Source of the DNA: Gelidibacter japonicus
GTDB lineage: Bacteria > Bacteroidota > Bacteroidia > Flavobacteriales > Flavobacteriaceae
DNA: 64,000 nt
Assembly (NCBI RefSeq): GCF_010725055.1
Contig: NZ_BJKB01000002.1
Location: forward strand, 310,001-374,000
Reading direction: 5' to 3'
Part shown: piece after piece, positions 45,524-52,671 of the stretch
Layout: every line of letters begins with the position of its first letter
Numbering within the stretch: the first letter of the stretch is position 1
Made by a program: the position numbers and the translations under genes
Notes under the pieces: generated by a model
Database searches by the model: none
Told to the model about the DNA's origin: nothing
Seen by the model: only the letters and a program-made list of their open reading frames with translations

Positions 45524-46126
45524 TTAGTGTTTAAACGCCATAACACCTGCTCTGACCTCGGCATCAACATAATTTTCGCGTGGAACGATCGGGCATGAGT
45601 ACTTTTCGTCGTAGGCACAATAAGGATTATAGGCTGTATTGAAATCGATGTTCATGACTTCACCTTCTGGGATGCTCAAATCGATATAGCGTCCGCCGCC
45701 ATAAGTTTCATCACCATTGGTGTCATCTAAAAATGGTAAAAACAAGTAGTCCTCAAAACCATCTTCGTTCATTAAATCCTGATCTTGATAAACATTTAAT
45801 GTATACGATTCACCTTTTAAATCAAAGGTAACTTCACCATATTTTAAATACGTGGGAAGCCTATCCGTTGTAGTTTTCATTTGGAACGGCTTTTCATCTA
45901 CTGATTTCGTGAAAGTTGCTTCTACAACATACAAAGAATCAAATTTAAAAAAATCCAGCCCTGTAAACTCTCTTCTATCTTTCTGTTTTAAGGGCGACCG
46001 TGAGGCATCTTTAAATTCTGCATTAAGATTTCTTTGAAACTCTGTCTCCCCTTGAATTGGTTGTTTGTCTTGAGCACAACTCCATAAAAAAATGAATGCC
46101 AACAAAAATGAATAAAGTGTTTTCAT
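45524..46126 (-). CDS. DUF1684 lipoprotein
   Basis: A 200-residue lipoprotein with lipobox LWSC. DUF1684 features: K-D-R-R-E-F-T-G-L-D-F-F near 48-59, then T-Y-G-G-G-R-Y-I-D and FNTAYNPYCAYDEKYSCPIV then P-R-E-N near the C-terminus. The two cysteines of CAYDEKYSC are conserved in the family. Function unknown; the domain is common in Bacteroidota and actinobacteria. Transcribed from its own box at 46145-46152. Confidence 0.88.
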   Translation of the reverse strand: MKTLYSFLLAFIFLWSCAQDKQPIQGETEFQRNLNAEFKDASRSPLKQKDRREFTGLDFFKFDSLYVVEATFTKSVDEKPFQMKTTTDRLPTYLKYGEVTFDLKGESYTLNVYQDQDLMNEDGFEDYLFLPFLDDTNGDETYGGGRYIDLSIPEGEVMNIDFNTAYNPYCAYDEKYSCPIVPRENYVDAEVRAGVMAFKH

Positions 46127-46144
46127 AAAAAAATAATTGATTTA

Positions 46145-46152
46145 CAAACATA
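46145..46152 (-). promoter_or_regulatory. -7 promoter box TATGTTTG for the DUF1684 gene
   Basis: Perfect TAnnTTTG on the minus strand, 18 bases before the start codon at 46126. Confidence 0.6.
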
Positions 46153-46172
46153 CAATTTTAACTTATTTTCCA

Positions 46173-46180
46173 TAGCTTTG
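46173..46180 (+). promoter_or_regulatory. -7 promoter box TAGCTTTG of a short leader transcript
   Basis: Perfect TAnnTTTG followed by A, divergent from the box at 46145-46152. Predicted transcription would begin near 46187 and meet a terminator 140 bases later. Confidence 0.55.
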
Positions 46181-46202
46181 AGCAACAATTAACACTAAAA
46201 TC

Positions 46203-46277
46203 ATGTATCACAGCATCATTTCCGACAATCAAATTAGGACCTCTACTTTCTTTGATTGGACTTGCGCTGTAATATGA
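46203..46277 (+). CDS. Possible 24-residue leader peptide
   Basis: ATG 46203, sequence MYHSIISDNQIRTSTFFDWT then CAVI and stop. It lies 16 bases after the predicted transcription start and ends 30 bases before the terminator stem. That is the geometry of a translated attenuator leader, but no run of one regulatory codon stands out. Confidence 0.3.
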   Translation: MYHSIISDNQIRTSTFFDWTCAVI

Positions 46278-46306
46278 ATTTGATGTGTTTTCAGTGAGTA
46301 AGCAAG

Positions 46307-46336
46307 TCCGACCTAAATGTCGGATTTTTTGTTTTT
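46307..46336 (+). terminator. Intrinsic terminator ahead of the MFS gene
   Basis: TCCGAC at 46307-46312 pairs with GTCGGA at 46319-46324 (6-base loop), followed by TTTTTTGTTTTTT. It lies between a promoter box and the next gene, 81 bases before the MFS start codon. Confidence 0.8.
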
Positions 46337-46416
46337 TACCATTACAATAGTTTTTCCCAATGACGCTTTCTTGAATTCGATCTGATGATCGAATGTTTCA
46401 GTTAATAGCCTTTTGT

Positions 46417-47646
46417 ATGAAAATTTTCAATTCCTTTAATTCTACCTTAGGCCAAACTTATCTCAATACGTTTAAGGGCCTATCTAAAGAAGTCTGGTGG
46501 CTGTCCCTCATTACGCTTATCAACAGAGCAGGCACAATGGTCATTCCGTTTTTGTCACTTTATCTTACCACCGATTTGAATTTCTCTTTGGATGATGTGG
46601 CATGGATCATGAGCGCCTTTGGTTTTGGCTCTTTAGTAGGTTCCTGGTTTGGTGGGAAACTGACTGATAAAATTGGATACTATAAAGTAATGTATGTCAG
46701 CCTTATTCTAAGTGGCCTACTATTTATTGGGATGCAATACTTGGAAACATTCGCTTTGATTTCCATTGGTATTTTCGTCTTGATGGCTGTAGCCGACATG
46801 TTTAGACCTGCCATGTTTGTAGCGCTAAATGCGTACAGTAAACCAGAAAACAAGACAAGAAGCATCACTCTGATCAGGCTGGCCATCAATCTAGGTTTTT
46901 CTGCTGGTCCAGCCATTGGCGGTCTCATTATTACCACAATGGATTATAATGGTCTTTTTTGGATAGATGGCATTAGCTGTATGATTGCCGGAGTTGTATT
47001 ATTGAATGTACTGCATCCTAAGAAATCAAAAACATTGGATAATGAGATCAGTTTAAATCCAAAATCTGCATACACCGATAAATTCTTTATTATTTTTCTT
47101 TTGACCATGGTTATTTTTGGCATTGTTTTCTTACAGCTAATTTCGACGATTCCCTATTTCTACAAGGAAGGTGTTGGTCTCTCAGAATTTGAGATCGGTC
47201 TTTTAATGGCTTTGAATGGCATCCTCATATTTACCTTCGAAATGCCCTTAATATACTGGTTAGAAAACAAAACACACACGAAAATAGGATTGTTGGCCTT
47301 CGGATTAGGTTTAACATGTTTAAGTTTTATATTTTTGATCCTGGATCCGTGGCTTGGGTTTGTCGTAATAGGCATGGTTTTACTGACCTTTGGAGAAATG
47401 ATTGTTTTTCCTTTTTCAAATTCTTTCGCATTGGTCCGCGCAAAACGTGGGCTTAAAGGAGAATATATGGCACTTTACAGTATTGCTTTCTCTATTTCCC
47501 ATATTTTTGCACATAATCTAGGCTTTCATTTAATTGATGCCTATGGATTTCTTAAAACTTGGAGTTTTATGATTATTTTGGGCTTGTTTGGATTAGGCCT
47601 CCTGATCTATTTAAAAAGCCAAATGAAATCCCAAAACAACTATTAA
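46417..47646 (+). CDS. MFS drug/metabolite exporter
   Basis: A 409-residue, 12-helix major facilitator of the DHA1 type. The A motif GSWFGGKLTDKIGYYK lies between helices 2 and 3, R-P-A-M-F and R-L-A-I-N-L-G-F-S-A-G-P-A-I-G-G match motif B/C of multidrug antiporters. Start taken at ATG 46417 (MKIFNSFN); an ATG at 46393 would add 8 residues. The ypdA-like gene starts 3 bases after its stop. Substrate unknown. Confidence 0.85.
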   Translation: MKIFNSFNSTLGQTYLNTFKGLSKEVWWLSLITLINRAGTMVIPFLSLYLTTDLNFSLDDVAWIMSAFGFGSLVGSWFGGKLTDKIGYYKVMYVSLILSGLLFIGMQYLETFALISIGIFVLMAVADMFRPAMFVALNAYSKPENKTRSITLIRLAINLGFSAGPAIGGLIITTMDYNGLFWIDGISCMIAGVVLLNVLHPKKSKTLDNEISLNPKSAYTDKFFIIFLLTMVIFGIVFLQLISTIPYFYKEGVGLSEFEIGLLMALNGILIFTFEMPLIYWLENKTHTKIGLLAFGLGLTCLSFIFLILDPWLGFVVIGMVLLTFGEMIVFPFSNSFALVRAKRGLKGEYMALYSIAFSISHIFAHNLGFHLIDAYGFLKTWSFMIILGLFGLGLLIYLKSQMKSQNNY

Positions 47647-47649
47647 ACG

Positions 47650-48630
47650 ATGACAACAACTTATAAAGTATTAATTATTGGTGCAGGACCTATTGGCATT
47701 GCCTGCGCATTGGAATGCAAAAAGAAAAATTGGAACTATGTGGTTATTGAAAAAGGTGCATTGACCAACTCGTTGTTCAATTATCCAAAAAACATGACCT
47801 TTTTTTCAACTTCTGAAAAGCTCGAAATTGATGAGATCCCATTTATCAGCATCAACCCAAAACCCAATAGAGATGAAGCCCTCGAATATTATAGACGTGT
47901 GGCGACCTCAAACGAATTGAACATTCACCTATACGAGGAGGTTTTAACAATAAAGAAATCAAATGAACATTTTGAAGTCACAACTTCCAAAACACAATAT
48001 CGTGTCGACAAAGTAATTATCGCTTCTGGTTTTTACGACATCCCAACGCTATTGGATGTTCCGGGAGAAGATTTTCCAAAAGTCACCCATTATTATAATG
48101 AAGCGCATCCATATGCCATGCAAAATGTGGTTGTGGTTGGGGCAAGCAATTCTTCCGTAGATGCAGCCCTCGAGATTTGGCGGAAAGGTGGAAATGTAAC
48201 CATGGTCATAAGAGGTTCGGAAATAGGTGAACGTGTAAAGTATTGGGTAAAACCAGATATCATCAATCGCATTAAGGAAGGAAGCATTAAGGCCTATTTT
48301 AATTCAGAAGTCGTTGAAATTGAAGAAACAGAATTAACCATCAAAACACCAAATGGAGAGATGACTTTAGCCAATGATTTTGTAGTGGCCCTTACGGGGT
48401 ATCGCCCTAACTTTGAGTTCTTAATAAATTCAGGAATTAAACTCTCCAATGATAATGCCCGCTTACCACAATATGATCCCGACACTATGGAAACCAATAT
48501 TTCTGGACTATATTTAGCTGGTGTTATTTGTGGTGGGATGGAAACCCACAAGTGGTTTATCGAAAATTCAAGGATTCATGCCAAAATAATCACCGAACAT
48601 ATAGAAGCATTAAGTACTAAAACCGAATAA
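47650..48630 (+). CDS. ypdA: YpdA-family bacillithiol disulfide reductase-like flavoprotein
   Basis: A 326-residue FAD/NADPH-dependent reductase. FAD motif GAGPIG at 11-16, N-Y-P-K-N-M-T-F-F-S-T-S-E-x-L-E-I near 48-64 (diagnostic for YpdA), NADPH motif VVGASNSSVDAA near 158-169, and a C-terminal G-L-Y-L-A-G-V-I-C-G-G segment. In Firmicutes, YpdA reduces bacillithiol disulfide using one active-site Cys; some Bacteroidota also make bacillithiol. It lies in a tight run with the MFS gene and the gene at 48634 (3-bp gaps). Confidence 0.9.
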   Translation: MTTTYKVLIIGAGPIGIACALECKKKNWNYVVIEKGALTNSLFNYPKNMTFFSTSEKLEIDEIPFISINPKPNRDEALEYYRRVATSNELNIHLYEEVLTIKKSNEHFEVTTSKTQYRVDKVIIASGFYDIPTLLDVPGEDFPKVTHYYNEAHPYAMQNVVVVGASNSSVDAALEIWRKGGNVTMVIRGSEIGERVKYWVKPDIINRIKEGSIKAYFNSEVVEIEETELTIKTPNGEMTLANDFVVALTGYRPNFEFLINSGIKLSNDNARLPQYDPDTMETNISGLYLAGVICGGMETHKWFIENSRIHAKIITEHIEALSTKTE

Positions 48631-48633
48631 GTC

Positions 48634-49143
48634 ATGGAACAATGGGAAAAACTGCCTGTATTTCAAAAGGCACGTGAAATCATGGATCTTGTTGGCTCTA
48701 TCATAGATTCCGTTGAAAAGACCGATATAGAATTTGAGGATCCGATTGAGGCCGAGATGATGCAACACAATCTCAAATACATGGGGATGAATGCTTCTAT
48801 TATACCCGCCAAAATAGCAGGTGCCTCGTCTGAAGATATGCTTTATGACATCAGAATGGAAAATGCCGCCATTATCAGAAAGGCTGCAATGGAGCTGATT
48901 ACGGATGCAAGGGGCTTGCAAATGCATGGCTATCCGGATACCGAGTATCTTGATATCTTACGAAATGAAATAGATGAATTTAGGGTATTGTTTGCTGAAT
49001 GGGTCAAAACCTTCGATTGTTGGAACTATACTATTGATCGTTGGGGACTTTTCAATCCTCCCGGAGTCAATTATGATGATGTCGATCCTGACGACGATAT
49101 ACCTTTTAATTTTGATGATTTTGATGGGTTTGACGACCTTTAA
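48634..49143 (+). CDS. Four-helix-bundle-like acidic protein, paralogue of 49748-50143
   Basis: A 169-residue cytoplasmic protein. The opening LPVFQKAREIMDLVGSIID and the later DTEYLDILRNEIDEFRVLFA align with the protein at 49748 (MPLYKKAIEIIILSRSIS and DYLPILRRELRKFRRLQH). Between them are long helices. The 30-residue C-terminal tail is almost all Asp and Phe (DDVDPDDDIPFNFDDFDGFD), absent from the paralogue. Family unknown; the topology recalls four-helix proteins of the 23S-intervening-sequence type. Third gene of the MFS-ypdA operon. Confidence 0.7.
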   Translation: MEQWEKLPVFQKAREIMDLVGSIIDSVEKTDIEFEDPIEAEMMQHNLKYMGMNASIIPAKIAGASSEDMLYDIRMENAAIIRKAAMELITDARGLQMHGYPDTEYLDILRNEIDEFRVLFAEWVKTFDCWNYTIDRWGLFNPPGVNYDDVDPDDDIPFNFDDFDGFDDL

Positions 49144-49183
49144 TCAAGAACCTCGAGGCATGATAACACTGCGTAAATAAAAA
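49142..49183 (+). repeat. Interspersed repeat, copy F (short)
   Basis: AATCAAGAACCTCGAGGCAT followed by GATAACACTGCGTAAATAAA matches the 5' end of the repeat and then an AT-rich remnant. The first bases overlap the stop codon (TAA) of the preceding gene, as if the copy supplied it. Confidence 0.5.
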
Positions 49184-49186
49184 TCG

Positions 49187-49630
49187 CTATTTTATAGGTC
49201 TTACCTCATTGTATTTGACCACATGCGATAATACAATCTGCGTTTTGGTTTCTCCATAAACAATCAGCTGGTCAATAAAACTTTCTAAATGCTTTTGATT
49301 TTTTAGGACCACTTCCATGACAATATTTTCATTTCCAGTTATTCTGTAGCAATTCAAAACCTCATCATAAGTTTTTACCTTTTCCAGAAACGGTTTCAGC
49401 ATGCCCATAAAAGCTCTTAAAGTTATTATTGCCTTTAGCTGATAACCTGCCTCAAAAGGGGAGACAAAGGCATGATACCCTTGAATAATTCCCGCATCTT
49501 CCATCTTTCTAATACGTTCAGAAACTGCCGGAGAACTGATTCCAATTTGTCTGCCTATTTCAGCATTGGACTGTCGCGCGTTATGCTGTAAACTCTTTAA
49601 GATCTTCCAATTAAGGCTATCAATGCTCAT
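49187..49630 (-). CDS. Lrp/AsnC-family transcriptional regulator
   Basis: A 147-residue regulator. N-terminal helix-turn-helix about 1-50 (NWKILKSLQHNARQSNAEIG, SSPAVSERIRKMEDAGIIQG) and the RAM ligand-binding domain about 65-140 with V-L-N-C-Y-R-I-T-G-N-E-N-I. Members bind amino acids and control their transport or metabolism. Its own promoter region faces the gene at 49748, so it may control that divergent gene. Confidence 0.92.
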   Translation of the reverse strand: MSIDSLNWKILKSLQHNARQSNAEIGRQIGISSPAVSERIRKMEDAGIIQGYHAFVSPFEAGYQLKAIITLRAFMGMLKPFLEKVKTYDEVLNCYRITGNENIVMEVVLKNQKHLESFIDQLIVYGETKTQIVLSHVVKYNEVRPIK

Positions 49631-49668
49631 ATTAAAGAAAATTAACTATAAAACTTTAATTATTAAAG

Positions 49669-49696
49669 CAAATATAGTCTTTTACTTTAAAACCAA
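49669..49696 (-). promoter_or_regulatory. Promoter of the Lrp-type gene (TTG, 17 bp, TATATTTG)
   Basis: On the minus strand, -33 TTG at 49694-49696 and -7 box TATATTTG at 49669-49676 are separated by 17 bases, a good match to the Bacteroidota promoter. About 38 bases before the start codon. Confidence 0.6.
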
Positions 49697-49720
49697 TTAT
49701 AATACCAATGAATTTGTCAC

Positions 49721-49728
49721 TAAATTTG
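49721..49728 (+). promoter_or_regulatory. -7 promoter box TAAATTTG for the gene at 49748
   Basis: Perfect TAnnTTTG, 20 bases before ATG 49748. Divergent from the Lrp promoter; the two boxes are 45 bases apart. Confidence 0.6.
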
Positions 49729-49747
49729 ATAAAAATGCTATATTAAC

Positions 49748-50143
49748 ATGTCGAACCCAATTCCATCCTACCTACCTGAAATGCCGCTGTATAAAAAGGC
49801 GATAGAAATCATTATTCTTTCTCGAAGTATTTCAACATATTTAAATCAAGACTTAGCTTACTTAAAACCAGATGGTTCTGAAGATACGGATATTTATTTT
49901 TCTGGTGATATTGTTCAACAGTCCACTTCATTGGCTCCCGAAATTGTCAATGCGGAGATGGAGCGTCATTCCGATAAAAAATACAAGCATATTGCTTCTT
50001 TGGAACGACTGACCAATCTGCTTTATAAAAACTGCAAGCGTCTAGAAAAAAGCCATAGTAACGGTAGGGACTACCTTCCCATTTTGAGAAGAGAGTTAAG
50101 AAAGTTTAGAAGATTGCAACACACTTGGATGTTGACTTTGTAA
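49748..50143 (+). CDS. Four-helix-bundle-like basic protein, paralogue of 48634-49143
   Basis: A 131-residue protein made of long helices, aligning with the product of 48634 at both ends (MPLYKKAIEII; DYLPILRRELRKFRRLQHTW). It lacks the acidic tail and is basic overall (KNCKRLEKS, LRRELRKFRR), opposite in charge to the paralogue. Family and function unknown. It is divergent from the Lrp-type regulator. Confidence 0.68.
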   Translation: MSNPIPSYLPEMPLYKKAIEIIILSRSISTYLNQDLAYLKPDGSEDTDIYFSGDIVQQSTSLAPEIVNAEMERHSDKKYKHIASLERLTNLLYKNCKRLEKSHSNGRDYLPILRRELRKFRRLQHTWMLTL

Positions 50144-50231
50144 GTTATTTAATTTAAAACAAATTCCAAATTCCCGGACTACAATCAAACCGATCTATTC
50201 CAATAAGGAAAATTGAAAACCCTATAGCTGC

Positions 50232-50771
50232 TTAGTTGCAGACTTTGCAGTGTTCTTTTTCCTGCAACTCTCCAACCAAATAGCCATCGTCATTGATTTT
50301 AAAATCACAACATTCTACAAAACCTTGCGCAATGAGTTTTCTTGCACGTTGGATCTGCGATTTCACGGTTGGTAGAGGTAAATCCAATCTCTCTGAGATT
50401 TGAGTTTGTTTCAAACCTTGGATATCAGCCAAAATTAAGGGTTTTCTATACTTTTTAGGCAAGGCCTTAATGATACCTCGCAAACAATCTTCTTTGGTAT
50501 GGTCAGAATGGGTATACTCTTCAACAATGTGCTTTTCTTCTATTGAATAGTTGAGATTGTTTTGCCTAAAATAATCCATCACCGTATAACGGGCAATAGA
50601 GAATACCCAGGCTTTAATTTTATTTTCGTTTTTTAAAGTATCCAATTTTACATGGACTTTTATAAACGTTTCCTGTAGTAAATCATCAGTTATAACCTCA
50701 TCATTCACTTTACTTAGTATAAAGTGTCTGATATCTTGCGCATATAAATCCCAAACTGTTTTCGTTTTCAT
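50232..50771 (-). CDS. sigZ: SigZ-type ECF RNA polymerase sigma factor with Cys-rich C-terminus
   Basis: A 179-residue ECF sigma factor. Region 2 is at about 10-75 (LLQETFIKVHVKLDTLKNEN, KAWVFSIARYTVMDYFR), region 4 at about 95-150 (ALPKKYRKPLILADIQGLKQ, PLPTVKSQIQRARK). A 29-residue extension after region 4 carries Cys154-Cys155 and H-C-K-V-C at 174-178, a possible metal- or redox-sensing site, as in SigZ-like proteins. No anti-sigma factor is adjacent. The gene for an 11-cysteine miniprotein lies 77 bases upstream on the same strand. Confidence 0.87.
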   Translation of the reverse strand: MKTKTVWDLYAQDIRHFILSKVNDEVITDDLLQETFIKVHVKLDTLKNENKIKAWVFSIARYTVMDYFRQNNLNYSIEEKHIVEEYTHSDHTKEDCLRGIIKALPKKYRKPLILADIQGLKQTQISERLDLPLPTVKSQIQRARKLIAQGFVECCDFKINDDGYLVGELQEKEHCKVCN

Positions 50772-50782
50772 ATAAGACCATT

Positions 50783-50827
50783 AAAAAAGAGTCCTCCTAG
50801 TATAAAATTACTAAAACAGACTCTTTT
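50783..50827 (-). terminator. Hairpin between the Cys-rich miniprotein gene and sigZ
   Basis: AAAAGAGTC (50785-50793) pairs with GACTCTTTT (50819-50827), and on the minus strand the stem is followed by TTTTTT. The loop is long (25 bases), so it may be a partial terminator that sets the ratio of the two genes. Confidence 0.6.
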
Positions 50828-50848
50828 AATTAACATTTTAAATTAAGC

Positions 50849-50950
50849 TTAACAGTTGCAATTTTTACAGGAACAGTTTTCGCAAGTACATGCAGCACAA
50901 TTTCCTTTTTGACAACTGTCACAATCGCAGAAACATTCTTTATTATTCAT
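50849..50950 (-). CDS. Metallothionein-like miniprotein, 11 Cys in 33 residues
   Basis: ATG at 50950 (minus strand) encodes MNNKECFCDCDSCQKGNC followed by AACTCENCSCKNCNC and a stop at 50849-50851. Cysteines stand at 6, 8, 10, 13, 18, 21, 23, 26, 28, 31 and 33, in C-x-C and C-x-x-C spacing. No hydrophobic core is possible, so the chain must fold around metal ions (zinc, copper or cadmium) or serve as a thiol store. It directly precedes sigZ on the same strand. The composition makes chance coding very unlikely. Confidence 0.75.
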   Translation of the reverse strand: MNNKECFCDCDSCQKGNCAACTCENCSCKNCNC

Positions 50951-51123
50951 GATCTATAATTTTAAGGTTCATCTAATAGACGTGAAAAGATGGATAAAGA
51001 TGCATTTTTTCAAACTTTTTTATAAACTTAGGTCAATAACGAACCGAAACCCATTGCTAAACCAGGTTTTTCCTAAAATAACGTAGTAATGGGAATTGTT
51101 TAAACATGAGAACAGGAACTATT

Positions 51124-51681
51124 CTAATGCCATATGTCAGGATTTGCATCGATATAATTTGAAATGTCTTCATAAGATTTTTGATGTCTAATAATATGAT
51201 CATGAAATGATCTTTTCCAAGCGAAATCTTTAAAACCAATACTATGGATTATTTTAGAAGACGTTGTTTTAAAGGCCCCAATTAAACTTGAAAGCGATTT
51301 GATTTTAATTGAAAGATGCTCTATTCTTAAACGATCAATTTCTATTATAAGGTGGACATGATTTGGCATGACTACATAATGATGTACCAAAACATATGGA
51401 TATTGGCCCTTCAATCAATTGATTTGATTTTGGACAATCAATCCATAAGCATTCAATTCCATTTTTTGATTGGATGGATTCGATTCTTTCAAATTGTATT
51501 CTTTCGAAACCAATTTATCATAATTCGCCACAGATTGCGCGCTTACGGACAGGTTACGACCTGTCCCTTCCACAAATTCCCCAAAACAGCAGACCATATT
51601 TTGCACACAAATTGTGACGAAATATAAATTATCGCGCGAATAATCATATCCTTTTAACCGATTTCTCTTACGATTTTTCAT
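51124..51681 (-). mobile_element. REP-associated tyrosine transposase (RAYT, IS200/IS605-type Y1), frameshifted
   Basis: The protein starts MKNRKRNRLKGYDYSRDNLY then FVTICVQNM, the normal RAYT opening, and continues to LIVQNQIN where it stops at 51415. The next frame resumes at once with LKGQYPYVLVHHYVVMPNHV, including the HUH pair in N-H-V-H, and ends SNYIDANPDIWH with the candidate nucleophilic Tyr. The original must have read V-Q-N-Q-x-x-x-L-K-G-Q-Y, so a small indel near 51412 breaks the gene. A perfect palindrome (51547-51566) is translated inside it as GTGRNLSVS. It is likely inactive unless frameshifting restores it. Confidence 0.8.
51547..51566. repeat. REP-like hairpin GGACAGGT-TACG-ACCTGTCC inside the transposase gene
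   Basis: Eight-bp arms, four-base loop. The same outer sequence GGACAG...CTGTCC occurs at 51748-51767. Its presence within the reading frame adds residues not seen in ordinary RAYT proteins. Confidence 0.75.
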
Positions 51682-51734
51682 TTTGATGCTATAAAATAAT
51701 ATGGATATCGAAAATTATGAAATATTTTCCAATC

Positions 51735-51767
51735 TCCGTACGGAGAGGACAGCTCGCGAGCTGTCCC
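51735..51767. repeat. Two adjacent palindromes upstream of the transposase
   Basis: TCTCCGTACGGAGA (51735-51748) and GGACAGCTCGCGAGCTGTCC (51748-51767) are both perfect palindromes sharing one base. They lie about 55 bases before the transposase start and are the sort of REP hairpins on which RAYT enzymes act. Confidence 0.75.
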
Positions 51768-51861
51768 TACGCAATCCAATACAACACAACACAACAAACA
51801 TCTCATGAAAAACCTCAATTTTGCATCATTGGCACTTTTTTGTGGATTATTAAATACAAAA

Positions 51862-51894
51862 AGACCTGACAGGTTTCGGAAACTTGCCAGGTCT
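51862..51894. repeat. Intergenic hairpin AGACCTGACAGGTTTC / GAAACTTGCCAGGTCT
   Basis: Imperfect 16-bp inverted repeat (2 mismatches) with almost no loop, followed by GAATAAAAA. It is in the class of ACCTG/CAGGT palindromes common between flavobacterial genes; compare 27396-27441. It may terminate the small gene at 51935-52066. Confidence 0.6.
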
Positions 51895-51934
51895 GAATAA
51901 AAAATATTCAGTAAAAATCTTTGATCAAAATTAA

Positions 51935-52066
51935 CTAGTCGTAACCATTCCAGCCCTCAATCTGGCTTTCTGCCAAATAATATTTTTCAGATTTAATAGT
52001 GTAGATCAACCAATCAAAATAATTTTTTGATTTTCTCGTGAACTTGTAACGTATTGTAGTTTCCAT
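51935..52066 (-). CDS. Small basic protein of 43 residues
   Basis: ATG at 52066 (minus) encodes METTIRYKFTRKSKNYFDWL then IYTIKSEKYYLAESQIEGWN and GYD. It is Tyr/Lys-rich with a defined ending typical of real small proteins, and a hairpin follows its stop. Not assigned to a family here. It is too short for most gene finders. Confidence 0.45.
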   Translation of the reverse strand: METTIRYKFTRKSKNYFDWLIYTIKSEKYYLAESQIEGWNGYD

Positions 52067-52318
52067 AATCGAATCATTTTATAGGTTATACTTAAATAGG
52101 TAAATAGCGACCCTACAAAATTAGTCCTGAAAGCTGATAACAGCACAATTTCCAAACACATATTAGTTGTTTTGCATTTTTAACTACCTAATAAGCACGG
52201 ACTTACAAAAATCGACGATGAATGGTGAAGACTATAAACAAAAATCCTGAACTTTTTATGTTCAGGATTTTTTTATTTGATTGAGAAATGTGAGAAAAAA
52301 CGAATGACTTAAATCATT

Positions 52319-52389
52319 AAAAATCCAAAAGCGAGATAAGCCCTTCTATTGCGCTCAGGATGAGCCCTTCACAATCATTTTATTAAAAT
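52319..52389 (-). repeat. Degenerate outer unit of the 88-bp array
   Basis: ATCCAAAAGCGAGATAAGCC and later CATTTTATTAAAATG correspond to CGCCCAAAAGCGGGATAAGC and the ATTTTCCCTAAAAGGAAAAT stem of the exact units. It abuts the first exact unit on the side away from icmF. Confidence 0.5.
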
Positions 52390-52667
52390 GAAAATGTGGT
52401 TCAGCAAGTGTCGGCTTATCATCAGAAGATCCCACCCAAAAGCGGGATAAGCGACTCACACACATTTTCCCTAAAAGGAAAATGTGGTTCAGCAAGTATC
52501 GGCTTGACATCAGAAGATCCCGCCCAAAAGCGGGATAAGCGACTCACACACATTTTCCCTAAAAGGAAAATGTGGTTCAGCAAGTGTCGGCTTGACATCA
52601 GAAGATCCCGCCCAAAAGCGGGATAAGCGACTCACACACATTTTCTCTAAAAGGAAAATGTGGTTCG
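52390..52667 (-). repeat. Tandem array, three 88-bp units plus a partial, at the 3' end of icmF
   Basis: Units start at 52390, 52478 and 52566, and a 14-base partial at 52654, with only a few base differences. Each contains a 10-bp hairpin CACATTTTCC-CTAAAA-GGAAAATGTG (for example 52461-52486) and a smaller CCCGC-CCAAAA-GCGGG. The last hairpin ends nine bases before the icmF stop codon position, so the array is the 3' untranslated region of icmF. Confidence 0.93.
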
Positions 52668-52671
52668 CTGC

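Larger units (their letters stand above)
46187..46336 (+). ncRNA. Candidate leader/attenuator or small RNA upstream of the MFS gene
   Basis: A self-contained unit of about 150 bases: promoter box, a possible 24-codon leader frame, and a strong intrinsic terminator, all before the MFS gene at 46417. It may be a free small RNA or a conditional terminator controlling the MFS-ypdA operon. No known riboswitch fold was recognised. Confidence 0.4.
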
